Shown piece after piece: positions 27,224 to 35,864 of a stretch of DNA of 48,959 bases. The position numbers and the translations under genes were made by a program. Origin of the DNA: Lachnospiraceae bacterium (GTDB lineage Bacteria > Bacillota > Clostridia > Lachnospirales > Lachnospiraceae); contig JAJPXX010000036.1 in the NCBI GenBank assembly GCA_021205225.1, forward strand, positions 1 to 48,959. The letters run 5' to 3'. The notes below the pieces were generated by a model. It ran no database searches, had not been told where the DNA came from, and saw only the letters and a program-made list of their open reading frames with translations. Each line of letters begins with the position of its first letter. Position 1 is the stretch's first letter.

Positions 27224-27748
27224 ATGCTTTTTTTGGACTTTGAACCGATGGATGAGGGGGACATGGTGGAATACCTGGGGGAAATGGAAGGTCTGGAGAC
27301 GAGAATGCAGGGGATGTTGAAAGAGGAATTTGCGAGGCTCGAATCGTTTGAAGAGTGTATCTGGCGCAAGTCCCTGCGCGGCAGTAACCCGGAAGAACAC
27401 TCTGGGGGAGATCCGCCTGGGAGAAATGCGGACACGATCTACAACATCCTTGTTTCCGTGGAGCGTGATCTGGAACAGCAGGGAAATGAGATTGCACAGC
27501 AGATACTCAGGATCTCAAAAGGACAGGAGAAGCTGAACTATGTGAGATTCTGTATCCGATCCCTGCCGGCAGAGCAGGCTGAGCTGATTTCGCATGTGTA
27601 TGTGAAACGGGAAGGGCAGACAGTCTATGCAGCGGAGAAACACTACAGCAAGTCGATGATATGCCGCAAAACGAAAGCAGCACTGGAGAGTTTGCTGGTT
27701 TTGTATAATCGCCGGTTTGCGCGGAAAAAGAAGACAGACAAAGAATGA
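27224..27748 (+). CDS. Sigma-70 region 4-like / phage-type regulator
   Basis: 174 aa from ATG 27224 (GGTGG six bases upstream); a TTG at 27185 would add 13 residues. N-terminal half acidic and helical. The C-terminal half (about 100-170) has RFCIRSLPAEQAELISHVYV followed by a probable helix-turn-helix in YAAEKHYSKSMICRKTKAALE, resembling RinA/ArpU-type late regulators. Could activate the downstream or adhesin operon, which is inference. Overlaps the longest form of the next ORF. Confidence 0.55.
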   Translation: MLFLDFEPMDEGDMVEYLGEMEGLETRMQGMLKEEFARLESFEECIWRKSLRGSNPEEHSGGDPPGRNADTIYNILVSVERDLEQQGNEIAQQILRISKGQEKLNYVRFCIRSLPAEQAELISHVYVKREGQTVYAAEKHYSKSMICRKTKAALESLLVLYNRRFARKKKTDKE

Positions 27749-27788
27749 TCCGCTTTTTGCGGGTCAGGAACCGGAAGGGGGAATCGAA

Positions 27789-29369
27789 TTGTCGGAAGCA
27801 AGAGATTATCAGGAGGAATGCCTGGAAACACTGGATGGGCTTGAAAACGGAGCCTATCTGGTGGTCATGGCAACTGGGCTTGGGAAGACCTGGGTATTTA
27901 CGCATGTCAGGCGGCGCGGGAGGGTGCTGATCCTTTCCCACCGGGAGGAGCTTGTCCATCAGCCGGAAAAGTATTACGCAGAGCAGGGATGCAGCTTTGG
28001 CGTCGAACAGGCAAAAGAATTTTCGGATGGGGAGGAAGTGGTTTCTGCCAGTGTACAGACATTGGTGCGGAGACTGGACAGGTTCCGTCCGGATGATTTT
28101 GATCTGCTCATCACAGACGAGGCACACCATAGCGTAGCTCCTGTTTACCGGAAAATCTATGATTATTTTCAGCCGCGACTCCACTTAGGGTTTACAGCCA
28201 CACCGAATCGGGCAGACAGCGTAAAGCTGGGGAACATTTACTCGAAGGTCGTGTTTCAGCGGGATATCAAATGGGGAATTCAAAACGGTTGGCTTACTAA
28301 TATCCGCTGTGAACGGATAGATATCGGCTATAACATCTGTGATGCCCGGACGACCGCTGGGGATTTTAACCAGGGGGACATTGAGGTCGCTGTCGATATC
28401 CGGGAATGCAATGAGGTGATTGCAGACATTTACCGGAAAAAAGCAGTCGGGCCGACCATTATTTTTGCGGCATCCGTAAACCATGCCCGTCGGCTGCAGG
28501 AGCTGATCCCCGAGGCGGAGGTGGTGACGGCGGAAACAGAAAACCGGCGGGATTGCCTGAAACGGTTTGAAGAAGGCGAAACACCTGTGCTGATTAACTG
28601 CATGGTGCTGACGGAAGGAACTGATTTGCCTATGGTGAGGACGATTATTATCTGCAGGCCGACAAGAAGCGCGGCGGTCTATGTGCAGATGGTGGGCAGG
28701 GGGCTCCGTCTGTATCCTGGCAAGGAAGAATTACTGCTGATTGATTGTGTGGGAGCGACAAGGATGCCGATCTGCTCAGCACCCATACTTTTCGGCCTGA
28801 ACCCGGAGAAAGTAGGAGACAATGACCGGTTTAACGGCAAATTGATTACGGAACTGCAGGAAGAAGCGGAGCAGATGGAGGCGGCAGATTTTTCAAATCC
28901 GGATGCGTGGAGGGTAAATGCTGAGCTGGTTGACCTCTTTGAGAAAAATGGGAACTATGATACCCATGGTGTAGATTACACAGTCTGTGCAAATGGGAAT
29001 TTTATCTGTTCCATTGGCGATGGCATCCGCGCGATTGTGACGCCGGAAGATATCACCGGTAATTCAAGCGTGTTCCTGAGAGGAAAACAGGGTGACCTGT
29101 ATGTGAAAAGGGATATCCCTGTGCAGGATGCTTTTGATGATATGTATGAGATCCTGTGCAGTTCCTTTGCCTCAAAGAGGCACTTGTGGGATGCGGATCG
29201 ATGCAGAAACTGGGGAAGGCAGCTTGCAACGGAAAAGCAGAAAGTATTTATCCAGGGATTGTTTGATGAAGATTTCCTAAGTGAAATTGATTTTGCGAGT
29301 CTCACCAAAAACCAGGCTTCCCGCCTGATTGATCGCGGACTGGAAGAACAGAGGAGCAGAAGAGGATAA
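27789..29369 (+). CDS. Superfamily 2 DEAH-box helicase
   Basis: 526 aa. Walker A ATGLGKTWVF, DEAH box ITDEAHHSVAP, motif III GFTATPNR, and the C-terminal helicase motifs TEGTDLPMVRTIII and QMVGRGLRLYPGK. ATP-driven nucleic acid translocase of the type III restriction/RecQ-like DEAD family. TTG 27789 is preferred because GGAAGGGGGA lies six bases upstream and the DYQEECL motif I region follows at once; a TTG at 27717 gives 550 aa. Likely replication or defence helper on the element; no nuclease or methylase domain is visible. Confidence 0.85.
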   Translation: MSEARDYQEECLETLDGLENGAYLVVMATGLGKTWVFTHVRRRGRVLILSHREELVHQPEKYYAEQGCSFGVEQAKEFSDGEEVVSASVQTLVRRLDRFRPDDFDLLITDEAHHSVAPVYRKIYDYFQPRLHLGFTATPNRADSVKLGNIYSKVVFQRDIKWGIQNGWLTNIRCERIDIGYNICDARTTAGDFNQGDIEVAVDIRECNEVIADIYRKKAVGPTIIFAASVNHARRLQELIPEAEVVTAETENRRDCLKRFEEGETPVLINCMVLTEGTDLPMVRTIIICRPTRSAAVYVQMVGRGLRLYPGKEELLLIDCVGATRMPICSAPILFGLNPEKVGDNDRFNGKLITELQEEAEQMEAADFSNPDAWRVNAELVDLFEKNGNYDTHGVDYTVCANGNFICSIGDGIRAIVTPEDITGNSSVFLRGKQGDLYVKRDIPVQDAFDDMYEILCSSFASKRHLWDADRCRNWGRQLATEKQKVFIQGLFDEDFLSEIDFASLTKNQASRLIDRGLEEQRSRRG

Positions 29370-29449
29370 AAGGCAATAGGGGAAGCGTCTATGGGATATA
29401 TAATGGCGGTTTCTCCGGCAAATAAGCAAGTACGAAAGGACAGAACTAT

Positions 29450-30289
29450 ATGAGAAAAACAGAATTAATATGCGGGATTGCAGCAGTTGCGCTTGTAGTA
29501 GCGGGAATTGTAATGGCTGTGCGGGTGTACCTTGGCTACCAGAAAGGCAGGGACAGCTATGATGATATTGAGTCTGCTTTTACCAGTGTCGCTGATGGGC
29601 AGCTGGATGAATCGGACAGGCAAGAGGACGATGATTTGGAACCGGGTGCGGGGAATATAACAGATGAATATGGGTCAGAAGTAGAAACGAATGATTTGAC
29701 GGAAAGCCTTCCGAATGATGCGCCGGAGCGGATCACAGTTGATTGGGATTCTCTGGCAGACACTTATGAAGACTGTATTGCCTGGATTCATATCCCTGCC
29801 GTAGAGATCTCCTATCCGGTGATGCAGTCAGAGGATAATGATTATTATCTCCATCGGGCACCGGATGGCAGTTATCTTTATGCCGGGAGTATCTTTATGG
29901 ATTACCAGAATCATGCAGATTTAGAGGATTACAATACGGTTATTTATGGTCACAATATGAGGGATGGGAGTATGTTCGCGAAGTTGAAAAAGTTTCGTGA
30001 TTCAGAAGTGATGGTTCTGTGCCCATACATTTGGATTTATACGCCGGAGGGAGATTCCCTTTACCGTATATTTTCAGTCCATAGCGTGGATGCGGTTGGC
30101 GATGCCTACACGATTTCCTTTGAAGACAATGGGAGTTATGCGGAATGGTTTGATGAAATGACAGGCGAATCGGAAATTGATACCGAAATTACCAGTTCTG
30201 ACATTGACCGCGTTGTGACACTGTCTACCTGTAATGGGAACAGCGCCACCCGGTTAGTAGTGCAAGGCGTCCTCGTGTGGCAGGGATGA
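29450..30289 (+). CDS. srtB: Class B sortase
   Basis: 279 aa. N-terminal membrane helix (about residues 7-25), acidic linker (about 40-95), then the sortase barrel. Catalytic His168 (YGHNM), Cys261 (LSTCNG) and Arg268 (SATRLVV) are present with class B spacing. Cleaves a C-terminal sorting signal and attaches the protein to peptidoglycan or to another pilin. The likely substrate is the SVKTGD-ending adhesin at 38221, now separated from it by the cargo operon. Confidence 0.9.
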   Translation: MRKTELICGIAAVALVVAGIVMAVRVYLGYQKGRDSYDDIESAFTSVADGQLDESDRQEDDDLEPGAGNITDEYGSEVETNDLTESLPNDAPERITVDWDSLADTYEDCIAWIHIPAVEISYPVMQSEDNDYYLHRAPDGSYLYAGSIFMDYQNHADLEDYNTVIYGHNMRDGSMFAKLKKFRDSEVMVLCPYIWIYTPEGDSLYRIFSVHSVDAVGDAYTISFEDNGSYAEWFDEMTGESEIDTEITSSDIDRVVTLSTCNGNSATRLVVQGVLVWQG

Positions 30290-30293
30290 TAGT

Positions 30294-31112
30294 TCAACTG
30301 GTCCGTTCATGCAAGATGTATCTGCTGATAGCTTCTGCGACACCATCCTCTCGGTTTGATGGCAGTATATAATCAGCTTGCTGCTTTAATGCAGAGACTG
30401 CATTTCCCATGGCGAAGCGAAGCCCTGATACACGGAACATTCCTAAATCATTTTCCCCGTCTCCGATACAGGCGATGCATTCCTTCTGGATATGCAGATA
30501 AGAGGCCAATCTGGACAGTGCCTCCCCCTTAGACGCGTTCTTTGGAAAAATCTCTACGTAAGAGCTGTCATATGCAGCAGAGAGATCTGAAAACTCTGCG
30601 AGAATGTTTTTTGTATTTCCTGCTGCATTTTTGGAAAGAAAATAAAACTGCAGTTCCTCCAGGTCACCATCGGTATTCTGGATTGCTTTCGCCATGTTTC
30701 TAACATATTTTGTATTTCCGGCATCCCTTCCATAGATAAAATATCCGAGAAGTATCAGCAGATATCCCTGAACCAGATATTCGTGGCTGATGTGTGCAGA
30801 AATCCCCAACCTTTCGTTGCTGCATCGGCTCAAGAGAGAAAGGGCTGTGCTCTTTGATATAGAGGCAGTATAGACGGACTTCATGTTTGTACAGTCAGTA
30901 ACCTGAGCACCATTTGAAGAAATAACATAACGGTATAAATCTTTCTGGTTGGACAATTGGTAAGGCAGGCAGCTCAGCGCGCGCCCTGTTGCAGGCACGA
31001 TCTGAATTCCTGCCTTAGCAGCCAGCTTCAATACAGTCATGGTTTTGGCAGATATTTTACTGTGCTGATTCAGGCATGTTCCATCCATGTCAATGGCTAA
31101 TAATTGAATCAT
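30294..31112 (-). CDS. Cof-type HAD hydrolase
   Basis: 272 aa. Motif I DMDGTCLN, motif II region IVPATGRAL and motif IV CIGDGENDLGMF define a HAD phosphatase of the Cof (C2 cap) class. Usually dephosphorylates sugar phosphates or cofactors such as PLP or FMN. Last gene of the minus-strand cargo operon, ending only 4 bases from the convergent sortase stop. Confidence 0.9.
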   Translation of the reverse strand: MIQLLAIDMDGTCLNQHSKISAKTMTVLKLAAKAGIQIVPATGRALSCLPYQLSNQKDLYRYVISSNGAQVTDCTNMKSVYTASISKSTALSLLSRCSNERLGISAHISHEYLVQGYLLILLGYFIYGRDAGNTKYVRNMAKAIQNTDGDLEELQFYFLSKNAAGNTKNILAEFSDLSAAYDSSYVEIFPKNASKGEALSRLASYLHIQKECIACIGDGENDLGMFRVSGLRFAMGNAVSALKQQADYILPSNREDGVAEAISRYILHERTS

Positions 31113-31153
31113 TAAGTGAAATCCACTCCTACTTCATTTATGCTTTTGTTTTT

Positions 31154-31936
31154 TCACGCTGTAAACTGGAATTCAGAAATAGATATTAATGTCGCATCCC
31201 CGCTTATTGCAATGCGGTTATTCCCAAGTAGTCTGCACTTTAAATATCCACCTCTGGCCGATGCCTGATACGCATAGATTTCATCTTTGCCAAGGGCAGA
31301 AGCCCAATAATCAGCAATCTGGCAATGCGCCGACCCACACACCGGATCTTCGGGAATAGAAAGCTTTGGGCAAAAACTTCTTGATACGCAATCCGTTATG
31401 CTTCCCCTTGCAGTAGCATTCTGAATCCTTCCCTCAAGCTTCATCAGAAGGTTCTGATCTGACGCCATGCTGCGCACCTGACGTTCATCCTCGAAAACAC
31501 AGATCAGGTCAAGCCCCAATATCGCTTTTACCGGGCGTACGCCAAAGGCCCGTTCCATATCATCTGTAACCGGAATTTCTTTCAACTCATAGGTTGGAAA
31601 ATCCATTTCCAGCATTTCACCGCTTTTTCTTACGATAAGCTCTCCACTGAGCGTTTTGAATTTTACTTCATCCGCATCTGTATCATAATAATTCAAAATT
31701 ACAAAGGCAGAAGCTAATGTGGCATGGCCGCAGAGTTCCACTTCTGTTCCCGGCGTGAACCACCTTAGATGATACCCTTCGTTTTCTCTTACGATAAATG
31801 CGGTCTCCGAGAGATTATTCTCAGCGGCCAGGTTCCTCATAAAATCATCTGTCGGCCATGTGTCCATAACACAGACAGCCGCGGGATTTCCCTTAAAAGG
31901 TTCTTTCGTAAACGCATCAACTATATATTGTTTCAT
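31154..31936 (-). CDS. PhzF-family epimerase/isomerase
   Basis: 260 aa. The opening VDAFTKEPFKGNPAAVC, the catalytic Glu in NLSETAFI, GTEVELCGHATLASA and DPVCGSAHC are PhzF hallmarks. Family members isomerise small cyclic acids; in most bacteria they are not phenazine enzymes and the substrate is unknown. Start overlaps the MmcQ/YjbR stop (ATGA), showing translational coupling. Confidence 0.9.
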   Translation of the reverse strand: MKQYIVDAFTKEPFKGNPAAVCVMDTWPTDDFMRNLAAENNLSETAFIVRENEGYHLRWFTPGTEVELCGHATLASAFVILNYYDTDADEVKFKTLSGELIVRKSGEMLEMDFPTYELKEIPVTDDMERAFGVRPVKAILGLDLICVFEDERQVRSMASDQNLLMKLEGRIQNATARGSITDCVSRSFCPKLSIPEDPVCGSAHCQIADYWASALGKDEIYAYQASARGGYLKCRLLGNNRIAISGDATLISISEFQFTA

Positions 31937-32325
31937 CTCAATCCATATCTCTCCAGTCGTTGTTTCTTTTTCTTTGCGGTCATCTGAAAACTCAAATCCA
32001 GCAAATCCAGAATCTGCTCATCAGAAACCGTTCCATCAAGAAGGATACTGAGCCAGTTTGTTTTGTTTATATGGTATCCCGGCAGAAAACCGGTAGACTG
32101 GCGCAGCATATCAATCATTACCGGGTCGCATTTTACGTCGAGGATATCGACAACATCGGTTCCCTGCAGTCCCAATTTGTCCTTTGAAACATCCATCACA
32201 ATACCATACCATTTCTCATTATCCTGATGGCGCAGGACAGCATAAGATGGGTAACGTGCCCACGGATATTCCGGTGCTGTTCCATATTTATTTTTTGTAT
32301 ATTCAAAAAGCAGCTGTCTGTTCAT
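31933..32325 (-). CDS. MmcQ/YjbR-family protein
   Basis: 130 aa. The GTAPEYPWARYPSYAVLRH start, the IVMDVSKDKLGL and KCDPVMIDMLR middle, GFLPGYHINKTNWLSI and a final helical region fit MmcQ/YjbR, a CyaY-like fold often annotated as DNA-binding. Function uncertain. Overlaps PhzF by four bases. Confidence 0.85.
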   Translation of the reverse strand: MNRQLLFEYTKNKYGTAPEYPWARYPSYAVLRHQDNEKWYGIVMDVSKDKLGLQGTDVVDILDVKCDPVMIDMLRQSTGFLPGYHINKTNWLSILLDGTVSDEQILDLLDLSFQMTAKKKKQRLERYGLR

Positions 32326-32360
32326 TTTTTCCTCGTCAGATTGATAAACTGGAATTTCAG

Positions 32361-32861
32361 CTACTGTGCCATTTTTACTCTTGCTTTTGCCGTATATTCC
32401 TTGATTTCTATCTTAATTACAGCAACAGCTGCCACCATTTTTTCAGTGAATTCAAAAGTCCTTCCCGTTTGATTCTCCATCAGTAGATTTAATGCCTTTT
32501 TTTTCTCATCTATACCATCGACTATTGACGCACAGCCTTGTCCAATTACAGATGAATAAAAAGAGCTATATTCACACGGGACGTCATCAGCAGAGTCAAG
32601 TTCTACATCTGTTTCAAGTTCGACACAGACATTGGAATTATTTCTGAGCAATTCAATCTTGTGCCCTGTTTTTGCACCATGCATATAAAAAATAAACATA
32701 TCCCTATTGCTATCATATTCATATCCATAATGGAGTGGAACAATATAAGGGAATCCATTATCAACTAGCCCCAGATGTAAGATTTTGGCCTGATCAATAA
32801 TTCTGATGATTTGATTGAGGTCAGTTACAGCCCTATCTTTTCTTCTGAATTCTTTATTCAT
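32361..32861 (-). CDS. Pyridoxamine 5'-phosphate oxidase-like (NimA-type) flavoprotein
   Basis: 166 aa. HLGLVDNGFPYIVPLHYGYE and FYMHGAKTGHKIELLRNN are typical of the NimA/PPOX flavin-binding split barrel. Family members bind FMN, FAD, F420 or haem; NimA relatives reduce 5-nitroimidazoles, but specificity cannot be read from sequence. Start has GGAGAGGTAAGCG upstream on the minus strand. Confidence 0.85.
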   Translation of the reverse strand: MNKEFRRKDRAVTDLNQIIRIIDQAKILHLGLVDNGFPYIVPLHYGYEYDSNRDMFIFYMHGAKTGHKIELLRNNSNVCVELETDVELDSADDVPCEYSSFYSSVIGQGCASIVDGIDEKKKALNLLMENQTGRTFEFTEKMVAAVAVIKIEIKEYTAKARVKMAQ

Positions 32862-32928
32862 CGCTTACCTCTCCATATTCCGATTTATTTTATATAGTTC
32901 CAGCATGCATGAGCGTATGATCAAGTCT

Positions 32929-33621
32929 TTAGTCACAAAGGAACACCGCTGTCCCCATTTTGTAAATTTTCACCGACATACCAAACCTCTCGCCTGCTTG
33001 GAAAGATGCTTCTCCGGTCAGAATCTGATCAGTACACGCCATAAGGTCAGGAATGATATCTGGTTTCAGCGGAAGGGATGCATGAGACGGAAATATTTTA
33101 TCATATTCAGACCGGCACGCCCATACTTTATCCAGGCTCTGCCGATAACCGATCAGGTTTCGCATAGAACCAAAGAGAAAGATTTCGCCGTCCTGTATAG
33201 AATCCGCACTGAAAAGAACCCGCTGATTTATGTCCAGAAGCGCAATACTTCCGGGAGTATGGCCAGGTTGCGTGATGATGCGAAGAGGTCTGCCGCCCAG
33301 GTCAATGATATCGCCATCCCAAACAGGTGTCGGTACCGGATGGGATGCTCTCTGCCCCAAATAATTGACATATTCAGCTGGATGCATCAGCACGGTATTG
33401 AAAGCATCATTTCCTGCGATATGATCTATGTCCGCATGCGAATTAATCAGCTGCAGCGGAAGATCAGTAAGGGATTCCGCTATTTCCCTTGCATTTTTAG
33501 TAGTCATGCCGCTGTCAATTAACAGTCCTTTTTGTGAGCCTGTGAGCAGGAAAAATCTTACACCCTGGTTTTCAATAGCCCATGTCTGGCTGTCTACTTG
33601 ATTAATCTCATAATTTATCAT
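32929..33621 (-). CDS. MBL-fold metallohydrolase
   Basis: 230 aa. Metal-binding motif appears as NSHADIDHIAGN, so the second His of HxHxDH is Asp, a known variant. PGHTPGSIALLD and FSADSIQ follow, and a later HASLPL could supply another ligand. Hydrolase, probably of a thioester or lactone-like substrate (inference). Start MINYEINQ at 33621 is chosen because GGAGGGCGGG precedes it; longer in-frame starts run into the neighbouring gene. Confidence 0.85.
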   Translation of the reverse strand: MINYEINQVDSQTWAIENQGVRFFLLTGSQKGLLIDSGMTTKNAREIAESLTDLPLQLINSHADIDHIAGNDAFNTVLMHPAEYVNYLGQRASHPVPTPVWDGDIIDLGGRPLRIITQPGHTPGSIALLDINQRVLFSADSIQDGEIFLFGSMRNLIGYRQSLDKVWACRSEYDKIFPSHASLPLKPDIIPDLMACTDQILTGEASFQAGERFGMSVKIYKMGTAVFLCD

Positions 33622-33634
33622 AACCCGCCCTCCA

Positions 33635-34198
33635 TTACTGTTCCAGCATTCTCCTAACTTCATCCAGAAAGTCCTGCCGTTCTTTGGGTGTACTTGCATC
33701 GATGCCACCAAGATTTTTCCATACCGCATTCTGAAAGCCCACGATCTGAAATGTAGCGCTGATCATGGCATTATGGATGGGATCTCCGAAAGTACTCACC
33801 AGCACATCCGTCGGGGTGGAAGATGTGGTAAAAATATATGTCTGTGAAATATTACGAACCGGAGTAAGACTGGCAGCACCAGTTGTATAAGCGGAACCTT
33901 CCAACATCACCTTATCCAGAAATCCCCGCATGATTGCGGGCATGTCATACCACCAGATGGGGAAAATAAAGACAATCCTGTCTGTATCATCAAGAATCCG
34001 ATTATATTTTTCCACCAGCGGATCTAAAAATTTTCCTTGGGCGTATACTGCCAGTTCCGCTTTTGACATCACCGGATTAAATTCATCTGCATAAAGATCA
34101 ATCAGTTCATAATCGCCCGTTGCTTTTTCTGCTTCCTTCAGTATGGCATTGTTAAAACTACCATCCCAAGGATGTGCATATACAATCGTTGTTTTCAT
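33635..34198 (-). CDS. NAD(P)H dehydrogenase / flavodoxin-fold oxidoreductase
   Basis: 187 aa. TTIVYAHPWDGSFNNAIL, FIFPIWWYDMPAIMRGFLDKV and the following segment are those of NQO1/modulator-of-drug-activity-like FMN/FAD quinone reductases (Flavodoxin_2). Reduces quinones or other electrophiles with NAD(P)H. ATG 34198 lies after AAAGATGGGGG; the longer in-frame start at 34273 overlaps the upstream gene. Confidence 0.88.
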   Translation of the reverse strand: MKTTIVYAHPWDGSFNNAILKEAEKATGDYELIDLYADEFNPVMSKAELAVYAQGKFLDPLVEKYNRILDDTDRIVFIFPIWWYDMPAIMRGFLDKVMLEGSAYTTGAASLTPVRNISQTYIFTTSSTPTDVLVSTFGDPIHNAMISATFQIVGFQNAVWKNLGGIDASTPKERQDFLDEVRRMLEQ

Positions 34199-34233
34199 CG
34201 CATAACCCCCATCTTTCCTCAACGTTTGGTTTT

Positions 34234-35415
34234 TCATCCGTTCTGTATTTCTGAGTATTCCCCATACTCGCACCCTATGTTGAATGCAGAAATGTCGTCA
34301 ATCAGTGTTTTTCCATTTTTTTCCTTTCGATACAGCTTTATGCGTCCGATTCCATTTCCGCCGTTCCAGAGGCGATTGTGGCGTTTGCTGCCGTCAGGGG
34401 CTTCGTAGTTGACCAAAAGCATATCCTTTTTTCTGCAGCGGACACAGGTTTCCATGATCACCTGTCGGTTTTCCTGCCGGACACGCCAATGAATTTCGTT
34501 TTTTGTCTCTTTACAGGAAAATTTCGTTTTACAGCCGGTCCAGAATTTGGAAAAATTAAACTCATAGGATGTCCCTTCATAATAAAATGCGCCGAGCAGA
34601 ATCCGATTAAGCGGTACAAAGTAGATTTTTGGCCTGCCGCCGCCAATATCGAAGACGCTGTTTGTCAGCTGTTGCCCGGAAATATTGCTGATCAGGTGAT
34701 TGGATGACAGCCATACCCATGGAGAGGTAAAGTTTCGTCCCCAGTTTTTGTCAGCGTAGCCGTAGCTTCTTTCCGGGAGAACCCGATATATCACGCCGTT
34801 TAGAGTGACAGTCCCCCGATAGGCGCTTTTCATGCCTTCCGCATGCCAGTACATTTCAAACGCCTTGAGGAAACGAAACAGTTTGCTGGTTCCGTATCCG
34901 ACATTAAAGGCAATCTGCTTATCTATCTCAAGATCCCAGGACATTTCTCCGCTGTCACACATCCATTCCGGATGCGCAGCAGCGTCCTCCCTGCTTACCG
35001 ATATGCTGCCGGAAAGTCTCGTATCTGACGCATAACAGTCCACGGCTTTTACAGAATAGGGTGCTTTCCCATGAATGCTCACATCTTTCCATGGGAAGAA
35101 TCGATGAAGCTGGCAGGGCTTTTGAAGCTCGGTGCTATTTGACGCAAAGTCTGGTGTTCCCCAGCTTCCGGCTTTGACCATCAGGTAGGAAGGCCGCGAG
35201 TTATCAGCTTTGTTTTCCGGGAGTTGGCCAAATACTGGTTTTTCCTGGGCTAACCCGGGGTTTATAGCAAAAAATTCAATGAAAAAGGCTTTTTCTTCAC
35301 CAGTGACTTCATTTATTGCAGTAAACGAGTGCCACCACCAATCGTAGCCTTTCTTTTTGAAGCTGCCTGTCAGCATATATTCATTTTTCGCTGCGTCTTT
35401 CTTCTCAAATCCCAT
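34234..35415 (-). CDS. Tocopherol-cyclase-like (lipocalin-type) protein
   Basis: 393 aa. YDWWWHSFTAINE, GEMSWDLEID, MYWHAEGMKSAYRG, SYGYADKNWGRNFTSPWVWL and the following segment match the tocopherol cyclase domain family (lipocalin-like). Bacteria that carry it do not make tocopherol, so the substrate is probably another prenylated or hydrophobic aromatic. First gene of the cargo operon; no signal peptide. Confidence 0.8.
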   Translation of the reverse strand: MGFEKKDAAKNEYMLTGSFKKKGYDWWWHSFTAINEVTGEEKAFFIEFFAINPGLAQEKPVFGQLPENKADNSRPSYLMVKAGSWGTPDFASNSTELQKPCQLHRFFPWKDVSIHGKAPYSVKAVDCYASDTRLSGSISVSREDAAAHPEWMCDSGEMSWDLEIDKQIAFNVGYGTSKLFRFLKAFEMYWHAEGMKSAYRGTVTLNGVIYRVLPERSYGYADKNWGRNFTSPWVWLSSNHLISNISGQQLTNSVFDIGGGRPKIYFVPLNRILLGAFYYEGTSYEFNFSKFWTGCKTKFSCKETKNEIHWRVRQENRQVIMETCVRCRKKDMLLVNYEAPDGSKRHNRLWNGGNGIGRIKLYRKEKNGKTLIDDISAFNIGCEYGEYSEIQNG

Positions 35416-35447
35416 TTTAAATGCCTCGATTCTGAACTATTACACAG

Positions 35448-35476
35448 ATTATAATCGGAACGAGATGGAAAAACAA
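35448..35476 (-). promoter_or_regulatory. Promoter of the minus-strand cargo operon
   Basis: On the minus strand TTGTTT (35471-35476), 17 bases, TATAAT (35448-35453), 33 bases before the tocopherol-cyclase-like start. All seven cargo genes are close enough for one transcript to 30294. Confidence 0.65.
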
Positions 35477-35630
35477 CGGGTGATTTTATGAACGGGAAAA
35501 ATTCATGAATCTACAGAGATAATCATCTGGAACACACAAGGGTTCGTGTAGTTCCCCATTTTGTTTCACACTGCCGGTAAAGGGCGCCCAATACCAATAC
35601 TTTGCGAACCGTCCAAATTTGGGATTACAC

Positions 35631-35730
35631 ATGAAACCGAGTGAAATTTTTGTAAACAACGTGAAACTTTTTGCAACCAGATGCAACTCGGTGCAACCGA
35701 ATGAAACTTCATGCAACCCGCTGCAACTGA
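35631..35730 (+). repeat. Ten tandem 10-bp helically phased repeats
   Basis: Ten 10-bp units start at 35631 and every 10 bases to 35721, consensus DTGMAACYNN. Eight carry a perfect TGMAAC (M is A or C), unit 2 has TGAAAT and unit 3 GTAAAC. No coding frame on either strand explains them. Exactly one helical turn per unit puts every site on the same face of DNA, as in direct-repeat sites of OmpR/PhoB-type regulators or iterons. The array stops at the position of a -35 box. Confidence 0.9.
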
Positions 35731-35745
35731 TTCTGTGGTAATATG

Positions 35746-35751
35746 TATGAT
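35746..35751 (+). promoter_or_regulatory. -10 box downstream of the phased repeats
   Basis: TATGAT with no acceptable -35; the last repeat unit occupies the -35 region (18 bases from TGCAAC). Typical layout of an activator-dependent promoter. Confidence 0.5.
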
Positions 35752-35757
35752 GCCAGC

Positions 35758-35864
35758 AGTGGGGAGGGCGTGTAGCCAAGTCAAAATATGGCAGCTATGC
35801 AGGATTCCTCGAAAAATCCTGGCAGGCGTAGAGGCGGGACTGTAAAGACAGTCCTTCTTTTTAT
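35758..35864 (+). ncRNA. Putative ~100-nt small RNA or leader
   Basis: From the predicted start a transcript would run about 105 bases to a strong terminator at 35837-35864 (GGACTGT-AAAG-ACAGTCC then TTCTTTTTAT). The body has an AGGATT / AATCCT hairpin and no convincing ORF. Could be a trans-acting RNA, a riboswitch-like attenuator for the downstream adhesin operon, or a copy-control RNA. From 35865 to 35990 I see only short palindromes (AACTCA / TGAGTT around 35957). Confidence 0.55.
35837..35864 (+). terminator. Rho-independent terminator of the 35758 transcript
   Basis: Perfect 7-bp stem GGACTGT / ACAGTCC, loop AAAG, then TTCTTTTTAT. Confidence 0.8.

Noticed and set aside
31113..31130. 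GTGAAATCCAC word resembling the MITE interior
   Set aside because: Only 11 bases match and no terminal repeat is nearby; likely chance.
32929..33621. Loss of metal site in the MBL protein (HADIDH)
   Set aside because: Asp at the second ligand is a known variant in MBL-fold subfamilies, so it is not treated as inactivation.
35631..35730. CRISPR-like array
   Set aside because: Units are 10 bp with no unique spacers of 25-40 bases; no cas genes in the window.
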